37,639 bases of DNA, taken from contig JBPCJY010000068.1 of NCBI GenBank assembly GCA_051004815.1, positions 1 to 37,639 of the forward strand, written 5' to 3'. The notes under the pieces were generated by a model that did not search any database, was not told where the DNA came from, and worked only from the letters and a program-made list of their open reading frames with translations. Shown one piece after another: positions 6,915 through 13,796 of this stretch. Position 1 is the stretch's first letter, and each line of letters begins with the position of its first letter. This stretch comes from JBBQXY01 sp051004815. Its GTDB lineage: Bacteria; Chloroflexota; Ktedonobacteria; Ktedonobacterales; Ktedonobacteraceae. The position numbers were made by a program, and so were the translations under genes.

Positions 6915-8050
6915 TCATCCATCAGCTATCAGGTTATCGTCGGTAGGAGGGCGAAATGTCCAATTGGGCGTGGCTGGCACACTATCATCATACTGATCTA
7001 CCACGTCATACGGAAAGCCGCCACTGAATTGTTGCTCGGCTTTGACCAGCTCTTCATACATAGAGGCTCGTGCAAGCAGGACATGAGCGGCTCGTGCTCC
7101 ATTAAAGCTGGCTTCGGGAACGCTGTCAAAACGCTGGAAATCCGCCGCTATACGGCGAATAATGTCCGGGGATGTGATCTTTCCTGCCTTTACCTGCTCA
7201 TAGGCATTGATAAGAAAACTCTCTTTCGGCAATTTATCTACCCTGGACTTCGGTACAACACCTTGGTTCATCCATTGCTCTGTCTCATATCTGGCGATCA
7301 CTTCTTCAACTGTAAAAGGAGGCTCAAGCTTCAATTGAGTACTATTAATGGCAAGTTTCCTGTGAGCGGCAAGAGCCTGGGAAAAGTTGGTGCTCAAAGA
7401 GATGGCCCGTTTAAAGTCAGCCAGAGCTTTCTCATACTGCCCCATCTGACGATAGGTTTCTCCGCGACCGCCAAAGCCCCAGGCATCGTTGGCGTTCAGA
7501 GAGATGGCTCGATCAAAGTCAACAAGAGCTTTCTCGTACTGCTTCTGATTAAGGAGCATATTTCCCTGATCTTTCCACTGCTGTGCCTCATCTTTTGCGA
7601 TCAGTTCTTCAATTGCAACGCGAATACCTTCAGCAACATCAAAGAATGCTTCATCTTGCGTATGCCACTTTGAACTTGTAACCGGTCTTGCGTCTGTCGG
7701 TAAGGCTTGTAGCTTGCCAAAGGGTGCCTTTTGCCAGTAGACTGGTCGGAGAATAATGGGGATAACGCGGCTCTCTCCACGTTCGTGCCGTTCCATGGCC
7801 TGTTTCATTTCAATACCGTAGCAGTAATCTGAGTCTATGAAGTCGGGACTGATGAGTAAGAGGACGACGCGGGCTGTTTTGAGGTGTAGATCGATTTCAT
7901 GCTCCCATTCTGTGCCAGGGCTAATTTTGCGGTCGTGCCATAGGTCAATAATACCCTGGCGGCGTAAGCTCGTAGGTGTTTTTCTAATCCCTGGCGCAGT
8001 ACTTCATCTTCTCGTGCGTAACAGAAGAAGATTTCTATACTTTTCTCCAT
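6915..8050 (-). pseudogene. TIR-domain/TPR protein gene with a one-base frameshift
   Basis: The gene starts at ATG 8050 (MEKSIEIFFCYAREDE, a TIR strand A). It is in frame to about codon 28, then must shift at GCTTAC (7964-7969) to continue; one missing base accounts for it. After the shift the frame is open to 6915 and reads clear TIR sequence, including S-P-D-F-I-D-S-D-Y-C-Y-G-I-E with the expected catalytic Glu, and V-I-P-I-I-L-R-P. Two TPR repeats follow and then about 130 residues of unassigned C-terminal region. Intact it would be about 378 residues. TIR-TPR proteins of this form are NADase-type effectors or signalling proteins in many bacteria. No slippery heptamer is seen, so this is a broken allele or a sequencing error rather than programmed shifting. 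It is convergent with the AlbA_2 fragment. Confidence 0.75.
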
Positions 8051-8170
8051 ACCATCATTATTCCTGCTTCATATTTGTATGTTAATTGCTGTTAGGAGCA
8101 GTGAACTATCTCAAAATGAGTTTTTTTGCGTTGCTACAGTGTTGCTACATACGTCCTTATAGATTAAAAA

Positions 8171-8209
8171 TGAAAACGCCTCAAGCCGCTTGTAGCCTTG
8201 CTTGAGACG
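8171..8209 (-). terminator. Intrinsic terminator of tRNA-Leu
   Basis: On the minus strand, 8200-8209 pairs with 8177-8186 (ten pairs including one G-T, 13-nt loop) and is followed by TTTTCATTTTT. It lies about 17 bp beyond the tRNA 3' end, in the right orientation to end the tRNA transcript. Confidence 0.8.
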
Positions 8210-8225
8210 CCCCAGTAGTCTTCTG

Positions 8226-8309
8226 TGGTGCCGATGGAGAGATTCGAACCCTCAACCCTTGCGGGACTTGTTTTTGAGACAAGCGCGTATACCATTCCGC
8301 CACATCGGC
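8226..8309 (-). tRNA. trnL-CAA: tRNA-Leu (anticodon CAA), CCA encoded
   Basis: An 84-nt class II tRNA on the minus strand. The acceptor stem GCCGATG (8303-8309) pairs with 8230-8236, followed by the discriminator A and encoded CCA (8226-8228). The anticodon stem CTTGT/ACAAG encloses the 7-nt loop CTCAAAA with anticodon CAA at 8274-8276, which reads UUG. The variable arm has a CCC-GCAA-GGG stem, as expected for tRNA-Leu. The T arm contains GGTTCGAATC. It lies inside an accessory region, but no duplicated 3' end (att site) is visible within the window. Confidence 0.95.
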
Positions 8310-8533
8310 CTGTAGAGCCAGTCTAGTCAAGCTCATTCTGCCAATTTTCTCTCGAAACAAGTACATAATTGAGCAAACAAGACGTGTATTACAAGCCACA
8401 TACTACTACAACTTCTATGGCTCTGTCAATACCCTTAAATTTGGTTTTAGTCCTTAAAGAAGCTTCTCGGTTGTCCCTCGGAAAACTGGTGATTCATCAC
8501 ACACATATGTGCTTTACGGAAAGAAGGAGGTTT

Positions 8534-9382
8534 TTAAGGAGTCGATTGGAGGGCTTTTTGTTCAGAGTGGGAAGATTGTTCAAGTTGGAGTTGTTTTTTC
8601 TGTTGTTCTTGTCTTAGGGCTTCTGCCTTTTCTGCTAGTTCTACCTGGGCAACTTCTTTGGTCATACCTTTGTAGTGGCCAATACCGAGAGTGCAAGCCA
8701 TGTGTTCCCAGTCCATGGCGTCGGCAGTCTGTTGTAAGTTTGTGCCTTTTTCACGAAATTTGAAGAAGAGGGTAAGACTGGTGAGGATGCTGATCAATGC
8801 ACCGATGACAGGAATGATCCAAGGGATTTGAAAGTAGCGGTCAAGCCAACCACCAGACAAACTTGTGATAGCAGCAGAGAGAAAAATAGTGATCAGCTGG
8901 GTAGTAACAAACCAGTTACGGTAGCGGTCTGCTCGTTTTCGGTAGGAGTCAATTAATCCAGGTAACTGATGCATGTACTGTTCAGCTGTGAGATGTTTAA
9001 GAGCCTGTTCATCCCACCGCATAAGTTGTCGCTGCCATTTGGAAAGGGTCTGCTTCACTTCCCTTAAAGCTACTTGGTATGCATGAATGCCTTCATTATT
9101 TTCATACGTTGAGATAAACCAACCGATCAAACCAGCTCCTGAAAAAAAGGTACCAAGACACGCGGCAGTCCCTACCCCGTCTAAGATGTTTTGCACAAGA
9201 AGGGGCATAAAGGCTGCTAGAATAAAAACAGTAGGGATTACCGCAACGCAAAGGCAGAAAACTCGTGCAATGAATGTAAACCAACGAAGCCCATGTCTGA
9301 GGCCATAGATTATTTCCTGACACTCTTCAATTTGAGCCTCTATATCTTCTCTTGACTTAGGTTCATCTGTAGTTGTTTGCAT
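8534..9382 (-). CDS. SLATT/DUF4231-like four-helix membrane protein
   Basis: A 282-residue protein with two pairs of transmembrane segments (about 34-58 and 66-90, then 154-175 and 183-205). They are separated by a long charged helical region, and a coiled-coil-prone Gln/Glu-rich tail follows (about 250-275). The R-A-D-R-Y-R-N-W-F-V-T-T-Q-L-I-T stretch before the second pair is typical of DUF4231/SLATT proteins, predicted pore-forming effectors associated with nucleotide-signalling conflict systems. Function here is unproven. The ATG at 9382 is preferred because AGGAAGGG ends nine bases upstream; the ATG at 9391 abuts that site directly. Candidate promoter at 9412-9441. No SMODS or CD-NTase gene is adjacent. 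The gap 8310-8533 before the tRNA shows no gene. Confidence 0.75.
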   Translation of the reverse strand: MQTTTDEPKSREDIEAQIEECQEIIYGLRHGLRWFTFIARVFCLCVAVIPTVFILAAFMPLLVQNILDGVGTAACLGTFFSGAGLIGWFISTYENNEGIHAYQVALREVKQTLSKWQRQLMRWDEQALKHLTAEQYMHQLPGLIDSYRKRADRYRNWFVTTQLITIFLSAAITSLSGGWLDRYFQIPWIIPVIGALISILTSLTLFFKFREKGTNLQQTADAMDWEHMACTLGIGHYKGMTKEVAQVELAEKAEALRQEQQKKQLQLEQSSHSEQKALQSTP

Positions 9383-9411
9383 ATGGAGCATCCCTTCCTA
9401 AAAACACTTCG

Positions 9412-9441
9412 ACTATATATGCAAACGTATAAGCCGCTCAA
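9412..9441 (-). promoter_or_regulatory. Candidate promoter of the SLATT-like gene
   Basis: On the minus strand TTGAGC (9436-9441) and TATAGT (9412-9417) are 18 bp apart, about 30 bp ahead of the start codon. Both boxes are near consensus. Confidence 0.5.
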
Positions 9442-9494
9442 TTTCTAAGTTATCATGTCATGAATGAGACAAAAGATTAAGTATTGCCTAGCCG

Positions 9495-9510
9495 ATCACA
9501 TGCATGTGAT
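9495..9510. promoter_or_regulatory. 16-bp perfect palindrome, possible operator
   Basis: ATCACATGCATGTGAT is a perfect 16-bp palindrome about 55 bp upstream of the -35 box of the SLATT-like gene and just beyond the 3' end of the orphan gene at 9574. It has no T-tract and looks more like a dimeric regulator site than a terminator. No second copy was noticed in the window. Confidence 0.4.
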
Positions 9511-9573
9511 GAACTGGTCCGCCACTATTGCTTTTTTAGTTATTCGTGGGTATGGGCTTGTATAGTTCTCACA

Positions 9574-9849
9574 TTAGCCTCTTCTATTCCAGTTGTCTCT
9601 GCATGTAAGGAAGTCCAGTTCAGTAACAAGCAGCATCTTTGGATAACCCCGTCGTGCCTCATTCCAACAGTGAACCATGATCCCACAAGCTTCCCTACCA
9701 CCCACAAGGCAGATAAGCCGTTTTACAATATCAACCTCAGCAGGGTATACGGCTAACGTGTGACAGGCGGTGGGTAATGCAAAGGCCGCACGGTAATAGG
9801 CCAAGAGTTCTAGCTTCAACGTCTCATATTCTGTTGTTGGGTCTACCAT
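9574..9849 (-). CDS. Hypothetical protein, 91 residues
   Basis: I do not recognise this protein. The ATG at 9849 has GGGGGA eight bases upstream, better than an in-frame TTG at 9855. The sequence is compact and mixed helix/strand, with residues 8-45 helical (E-T-L-K-L-E-L-L-A-Y-Y-R-A) and a V-G-G-R-E-A-C-G turn near 50. It contains four cysteines and two tryptophans but no signal peptide or membrane helix. It lies upstream of, and on the same strand as, the SLATT-like gene with a 190-bp gap. The opposite-strand frame over the same bases has no ribosome site. Confidence 0.5.
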   Translation of the reverse strand: MVDPTTEYETLKLELLAYYRAAFALPTACHTLAVYPAEVDIVKRLICLVGGREACGIMVHCWNEARRGYPKMLLVTELDFLTCRDNWNRRG

Positions 9850-9954
9850 ACGCAAGTTCCCCCAGATTGCCGATGCACATACTATCAGTAGAATAACACC
9901 TATTTGTACCGCCTATTAATAACGCCCATTTAGAATATCATTACAATCCTACTA

Positions 9955-9981
9955 TTGTCAAGACGGTAGAGCAGGTAAAAT
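9955..9981 (+). promoter_or_regulatory. Candidate promoter giving a leaderless XRE transcript
   Basis: TTGTCA (9955-9960) and TAAAAT (9976-9981) are 15 bp apart. The start codon of the XRE gene begins seven bases after the -10, exactly where transcription would start, and no Shine-Dalgarno site is at a normal distance. The short spacer keeps confidence low. Confidence 0.35.
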
Positions 9982-9988
9982 ACAGCAC

Positions 9989-10216
9989 ATGAGAACAAGA
10001 CTAAAAGTCAAAGAGATAGCAGAACAGAAGAACCTTGGTCTAACCCGCCTGTCACAACGATCAGAGGTAGCATATAACACTGTGAGACGCTTGTGGAGAG
10101 ACCCGTATGCTGATGTTTCTCTATGGACGTTGCAGAGATTAGCTGATGCGTTAAAAGTTGACATCAGGGAGTTGATTGAGCCTGTACCAAATGAGCAAGC
10201 GAGCGAGCGGCTATGA
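9989..10216 (+). CDS. XRE-family helix-turn-helix regulator
   Basis: A 75-residue single-domain Cro/C1-type DNA-binding protein (HTH_26-like). Residues 5-62 form the five-helix domain. The recognition helix is around 25-35 (R-S-E-V-A-Y-N-T-V-R-R-L), and the W-T-L-Q-R-L-A-D-A-L segment is the usual fourth helix. Such small regulators often control a neighbouring toxin, defence or mobile gene. No ribosome binding site lies at normal distance, so translation is probably leaderless. A partial copy of the same domain follows in another frame with a 26-bp overlap. Confidence 0.85.
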   Translation: MRTRLKVKEIAEQKNLGLTRLSQRSEVAYNTVRRLWRDPYADVSLWTLQRLADALKVDIRELIEPVPNEQASERL

Positions 10217-10331
10217 TCAACTGTACGACGATCCACGCTACTCACCTAACCTGGACACTCTCTGGAGAGTAGCGAAGGCACTTGGATTGACGCTCAACGA
10301 TCTCGTGGAAGAGGCGTCTGACTCAAAATAA
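10191..10331 (+). pseudogene. C-terminal half of a second XRE domain, overlapping the first
   Basis: A 46-codon frame starts at ATG 10191 inside the end of the XRE gene and ends at 10331. Its sequence lines up without gaps on the second half of that protein: RLWRDPYADVSLWTLQRL against QLYDDPRYSPNLDTLWRV, then A-D-A-L-K-V-D-I-R-E-L-I-E-P against A-K-A-L-G-L-T-L-N-D-L-V-E-E. Helices 1-3 are missing. It is therefore the remnant of a tandem paralogue. The overlapping start would allow coupled translation of a short product, but no strong ribosome site is seen. Confidence 0.65.
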
Positions 10332-10339
10332 GATAAGGT

Positions 10340-10367
10340 TTGATAACATCATTAAACTGTTTATTAG
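10340..10367 (+). promoter_or_regulatory. Candidate promoter for aat
   Basis: TTGATA (10340-10345) and TATTAG (10362-10367) are separated by 16 bp and end 15 bp before the aat start codon. Confidence 0.35.
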
Positions 10368-10382
10368 GAATACCATACATCC

Positions 10383-10979
10383 ATGCCAAAGAAAGCACAG
10401 CAACCGCTCGATCCGATCATGGTGGTCAATGCTTATGTGCAGGGCATCTTCCCAATGGCCGATCAGCGGGGTACGATTCGCTGGTACGCGCCTGACCCGC
10501 GTGCAATCCTAGAACACGAGAATCTGCATATCTCACGATCTCTGCATAGTGTCATCCGCAAGGGTATCTACGAAGTGCGTATGGATACCGCCTTTGAGCA
10601 AGTTATGCGTTGCTGTGCGGAGCGCGAAGAGACGTGGATCAACGAAATGTTTATCGCGACCTACACACAGCTACATCATGCAGGACTAGCTCATAGTGTT
10701 GAGGCATGGCAGCATGGCAAATTAGTTGGTGGGTTGTATGGTGTCTCATTGCGCGGGGCCTTTATGGGCGAAAGCATGTTCTCTCGTGCCAGCGATGCCT
10801 CAAAGGTCTGTCTGGTTGCGCTGGTCATGCATTTAAAGACACGAGGATATGTATTGCATGATACACAATTTCTCACACCACACCTGGCAACATTGGGCGT
10901 CACAGAAATTTCCCGCAACATCTATGAGCAGCGTCTACGGGAGGCATTGCAGCTGCCCTGTACGTGGCGTGATAGTTGA
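10383..10979 (+). CDS. aat: Leucyl/phenylalanyl-tRNA--protein transferase
   Basis: The enzyme (EC 2.3.2.6) adds Leu or Phe from aminoacyl-tRNA to the N-terminal Arg or Lys of proteins, marking them for ClpS/ClpAP-type degradation (N-end rule). At 198 residues it is the normal length of the short form. The family signature G-G-L-Y-G-V-S-L-R-G-A-F-x-G-E-S-M-F-S near 116-134 is complete, with the early G-x-F-P-M and R-W-Y-x-P-D-P-R motifs. It stops 2 bp before the stop codon of the convergent ctaG gene, with no room for a terminator. No clpS or clpA is next to it. Confidence 0.95.
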   Translation: MPKKAQQPLDPIMVVNAYVQGIFPMADQRGTIRWYAPDPRAILEHENLHISRSLHSVIRKGIYEVRMDTAFEQVMRCCAEREETWINEMFIATYTQLHHAGLAHSVEAWQHGKLVGGLYGVSLRGAFMGESMFSRASDASKVCLVALVMHLKTRGYVLHDTQFLTPHLATLGVTEISRNIYEQRLREALQLPCTWRDS

Positions 10980-10981
10980 TA

Positions 10982-11887
10982 CTATGCCTCAGACGGCTCG
11001 ATGAAGGCCACGTCCATCGCATCTATATCGTCCATTTCCAGCTCCTCGCGTGCGGCTTCCGCCTCTTCTTCCTCCATGCGCTGTTGATCGGCCAGTTTCT
11101 CCTTCTGCTCCAGTTGAGCCAGCCAACGAAAGAACAGTGGAGACATCACAACGAGATCAACCAGCCCAGGTATTAATAAGAAAGCTCCGGCGACGGTCTG
11201 GTCGGCCACTGGAGAGTAACCGAATTGGATAAACTGAGGGGGGATAACGTAGTGTGTGTAAAAGGCAACGCCAGTAAAGACTACTAAGAAAGCGAAGATA
11301 TCGACTGGCTGACCGTCCAGAAAGGCATACAACATTTGCATAGGATAGCTTAACTGCCTGAACTCACGCACAGGGCCAATCAATGGCCACCAGTTGAGCA
11401 ATGAGGTGAGCAGGAAGCTGAGCATTTCAATGTGATAGACCGTGCCATGCGCCAGGGCATAATTATAGAGTCCAGGGGCGTGCCAGAGCAAAAATGTCGC
11501 GTTGAAGATGATCGAGGCCACGAGTGGACGCGTAAGTGTTTGCAGCACGGTGTGGACGGTGGGCTGCGCCAACACAGGTTCCCAAAACGCACCGGGACAT
11601 GATGCCAATAGTAGCGGCGCACAGAGCGTCGTCAACACTACCGCCTGCACCATGTGGGCCGCGAAAAGCTGTGTCCTGGCAATCGTATCAAAAGGCGTCA
11701 GCAATACCAGCGCAATCAAGCCAATCGCCGTGACAAAGGCCAAAATATGATGGCCTTTGATGGGCGCATTTCCTGGTTGTTTATTCGCTTGCCACACACC
11801 CAAAGCGTAGAGAAGGCATAAAATAAGCAGGCCAGCCAGCGCGAGTGGACTCCAATGCCAGGAAGAAATATCCAAACCATATAACAT
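10982..11887 (-). CDS. ctaG: Cytochrome c oxidase assembly factor CtaG (caa3 type)
   Basis: A 301-residue polytopic membrane protein of the Caa3_CtaG family, needed for maturation (copper delivery) of caa3-type cytochrome c oxidase. About seven transmembrane helices are visible. Conserved features include the H-M-V-Q-A helix start, the W-H-A-P-x-L-Y segment, and a final charged Glu-rich tail (about 270-301). I place the start at ATG 11887, where AGGGAG precedes by six bases. The in-frame ATG at 11929 lies within a few bases of the predicted transcription start and has no ribosome site. No oxidase subunit genes are in this window. Confidence 0.85.
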   Translation of the reverse strand: MLYGLDISSWHWSPLALAGLLILCLLYALGVWQANKQPGNAPIKGHHILAFVTAIGLIALVLLTPFDTIARTQLFAAHMVQAVVLTTLCAPLLLASCPGAFWEPVLAQPTVHTVLQTLTRPLVASIIFNATFLLWHAPGLYNYALAHGTVYHIEMLSFLLTSLLNWWPLIGPVREFRQLSYPMQMLYAFLDGQPVDIFAFLVVFTGVAFYTHYVIPPQFIQFGYSPVADQTVAGAFLLIPGLVDLVVMSPLFFRWLAQLEQKEKLADQQRMEEEEAEAAREELEMDDIDAMDVAFIEPSEA

Positions 11888-11940
11888 AACAAGCTCCCTA
11901 TCCCAGGTGCGAAAAATAGCATGTTCCATATTTCATGCCT

Positions 11941-11969
11941 AGTATAGTGCAGAAACTCAGCGCGTGCAA
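11941..11969 (-). promoter_or_regulatory. Sigma70-type promoter of ctaG
   Basis: On the minus strand TTGCAC (11964-11969) and TATACT (11941-11946) are separated by exactly 17 bp. The predicted start of transcription is near 11934, giving a leader of about 47 nt to the ATG at 11887. Confidence 0.7.
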
Positions 11970-12052
11970 ATCAGGGATATCTTCATCCTTGCGGATGTAG
12001 TATGATGCTCTGGAACAGAGTACATCCTCTTTAACGGCTAAGGAGAACCTAA

Positions 12053-13207
12053 ATGCATATCGTCATTGCCCCACAATCGTTGAAAGGTAGTCTCACGGCG
12101 GCGGAGGCAGGCCTGGCTATTGCTGATGGTGTGCGAGCGGTCTACCCACAGGCGGAGGTTGATATTGTGCCGGTAGCAGATGGTGGCGAGGGAACGGTAC
12201 AGGCATTAGTCGATGCAACAGGTGGTAAGGTCATAGAACAGGTGGTGACTGGCCCACTGAACACTCCGGTGCAAGCTTTCTTTGGATTGTTGGGTGATGG
12301 ACGAACGGCAGCGATTGAAATGGCAGCCAGTTCCGGTCTACCGCTTGTACCTATAGCACAACGCGATCCACGCATCACGACCACTTATGGTGTGGGTGAA
12401 CTTATCCTGGCCGCTTTGGAACGCGGATGCCGCCACTTTATCATTGGTATCGGTGGCAGCGCAACTAATGATGGTGGAGCAGGGATGGCCCAGGCATTGG
12501 GAGCATCGCTCCTCGATAGTGCAGGAAGTACCATTCCTCAAGGCGGAGCAGCACTGGCAAAGCTGGCACACATTGCGCTGGAAACAATGGATGCTCGCCT
12601 CGCTGAATGTACGGTAGAGGTAGCTTGCGATGTAAACAATCCGATCTGTGGCCCGTCAGGAGCGTCCGCCATCTATGGCCCTCAAAAAGGCGCAACGCCT
12701 GAGATGGTGCAGCAATTAGATGCTGCTCTGGCGCATTATGCCGAGATCATCGAGCGCGATCTGGGACAGACAGTAAGAGATATACCTGGCGCGGGTGCGG
12801 CAGGAGGATTAGGAGCAGGACTGATCGCCTTCCTGCATGCTTCATTGCGTCCAGGTGCGCAGATCATCCTGGACGCCGTTCAGCTTGAAGAGCATATACG
12901 TACAGCAGATATGGTCATTACAGCAGAAGGGCAGCTTGATTCCCAAACCGCTTACGGAAAGAGTGTGGGAGCAGTGGCCGCGCTGGCAAAACGCTATGAG
13001 TTGCCCGTGCTAGCTCTAGCCGGTGGTCTGGGCCAGGATTATCAGGCCGTCTATGCCCTTGGCGTAGATGCCGTGGCTGTTCTGCCTTCCAGCCCCATGG
13101 CGTTATCCTATGCCATGGAACATGCCGCTCATTTGACAAGCGATGCCACCGAACGTGCGCTACGGCTTATCCGCGTAGGGACTCAATTGAAGAAAACCGG
13201 TAGGTAG
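12053..13207 (+). CDS. Glycerate kinase (GlxK/GarK family)
   Basis: A 384-residue glycerate kinase of the bacterial GlxK/GarK family, which phosphorylates D-glycerate (mostly to 2-phosphoglycerate) and links glyoxylate or sugar-acid breakdown to glycolysis. The family hallmarks are S-L-K-G-S-L-x-A at the N-terminus, P-V-A-D-G-G-E-G-T near 41-49, and the glycine-rich G-I-G-G-S-A-T-N-D-G-G-A-G-M near 133-146. AAGGAG lies seven bases before the ATG. No glyoxylate carboligase or tartronate semialdehyde reductase is adjacent, so the pathway cannot be fixed from context. Confidence 0.92.
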   Translation: MHIVIAPQSLKGSLTAAEAGLAIADGVRAVYPQAEVDIVPVADGGEGTVQALVDATGGKVIEQVVTGPLNTPVQAFFGLLGDGRTAAIEMAASSGLPLVPIAQRDPRITTTYGVGELILAALERGCRHFIIGIGGSATNDGGAGMAQALGASLLDSAGSTIPQGGAALAKLAHIALETMDARLAECTVEVACDVNNPICGPSGASAIYGPQKGATPEMVQQLDAALAHYAEIIERDLGQTVRDIPGAGAAGGLGAGLIAFLHASLRPGAQIILDAVQLEEHIRTADMVITAEGQLDSQTAYGKSVGAVAALAKRYELPVLALAGGLGQDYQAVYALGVDAVAVLPSSPMALSYAMEHAAHLTSDATERALRLIRVGTQLKKTGR

Positions 13208-13370
13208 CTAGAAAAAACGTTCCCCGAATTGCCGGAATATTTCCGCGCAAAAAGAAGTTGTATCCAGAGACGGGTTCCAAGCGTATATATAGCATACAGA
13301 GCAAGCAATGTTTAGACTCGCTCAATCCGTAGTAGTTCGTCCTGGTATTCAAAAAGGGAGCTTAAAAATC

Positions 13371-13571
13371 ATGCCAGAACACATTTATGCTACTGATAAT
13401 GCAGATTTCGCACATCTGCTTTCACTGGGGTTTTCCGCACCTGAAGCCACCCGGCTTGTTTATATGAGAGCCCATGTCTCTGAAGAAGTTGAATATCGCG
13501 AGATGATCGAAGAGAGCCGCAGACTCAATTTTGTTCGCTGGCTCATTGAACACAATCGTCTCAGCAATTAA
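13371..13571 (+). CDS. Small hypothetical protein, 66 residues
   Basis: No family recognised. The start at ATG 13371 (MPEHIYATDNADFAHLL) has GGGAG ten bases upstream; an in-frame ATG at 13308 has none. The product is soluble and helical with a Leu/Ala helix near 12-30 and a basic-acidic stretch near 38-58 (E-E-V-E-Y-R-E-M-I-E-E-S-R-R). Two strong hairpins follow directly, so it is an independent transcription unit. The upstream gap 13208-13370 shows only A/T-rich promoter-like sequence (TATATATAG near 13285). Confidence 0.6.
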   Translation: MPEHIYATDNADFAHLLSLGFSAPEATRLVYMRAHVSEEVEYREMIEESRRLNFVRWLIEHNRLSN

Positions 13572-13600
13572 CAGATTTGTCTCCGTACAAGGTTATTATA

Positions 13601-13640
13601 GAGGCGCGACTGCATAGGAACAGTCGCGCCTCATATTTTT
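13601..13640 (+). terminator. Intrinsic terminator after the small hypothetical gene
   Basis: A 12-bp perfect stem (13601-13612, GAGGCGCGACTG, with 13621-13632) and an 8-nt loop, followed by ATATTTTT. It lies 30 bp after the stop codon. Confidence 0.9.
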
Positions 13641-13702
13641 AATGAATGATGCTGTGGCTCTGTTGCCCGCGGACAACAGAGCCACAGCATCATTCATTTT
13701 TT
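13641..13702 (+). terminator. Long perfect hairpin with T-tract, second terminator
   Basis: Positions 13641-13665 and 13674-13698 are perfect inverted repeats of 25 bp around the 8-nt loop CCCGCGGA, followed by TTTT on the plus strand. It sits immediately after the previous terminator and is unusually long for one. It may be a second terminator or an extragenic palindromic element. Confidence 0.75.
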
Positions 13703-13796
13703 GGTGAGTATACAATCTCCGCATACATATGTATTATGAGATCATGCGATACTTTGCTGAATAGATATTCTGCCACTTTGAAGAGGAGTTCTTTTT

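Noticed and set aside
6793..6996. Plus-strand frame after the AlbA_2 stop, considered as its frameshifted continuation
   Set aside because: Its translation does not show the expected post-AlbA_2 sequence and overlaps the end of the convergent TIR-TPR gene, so continuity could not be supported.
7960..7972. Programmed frameshifting in the TIR gene
   Set aside because: No slippery heptamer, internal Shine-Dalgarno site or strong downstream structure was seen; a simple one-base loss explains the data.
8226..8309. tRNA-Leu as the attachment site of an integrated island
   Set aside because: No integrase and no repeated tRNA 3' end were found in the window.
9484..9756. Plus-strand open frame opposite the orphan gene at 9574-9849
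   Set aside because: No ribosome site and unlikely composition; the minus-strand frame has a good site and a more protein-like sequence.
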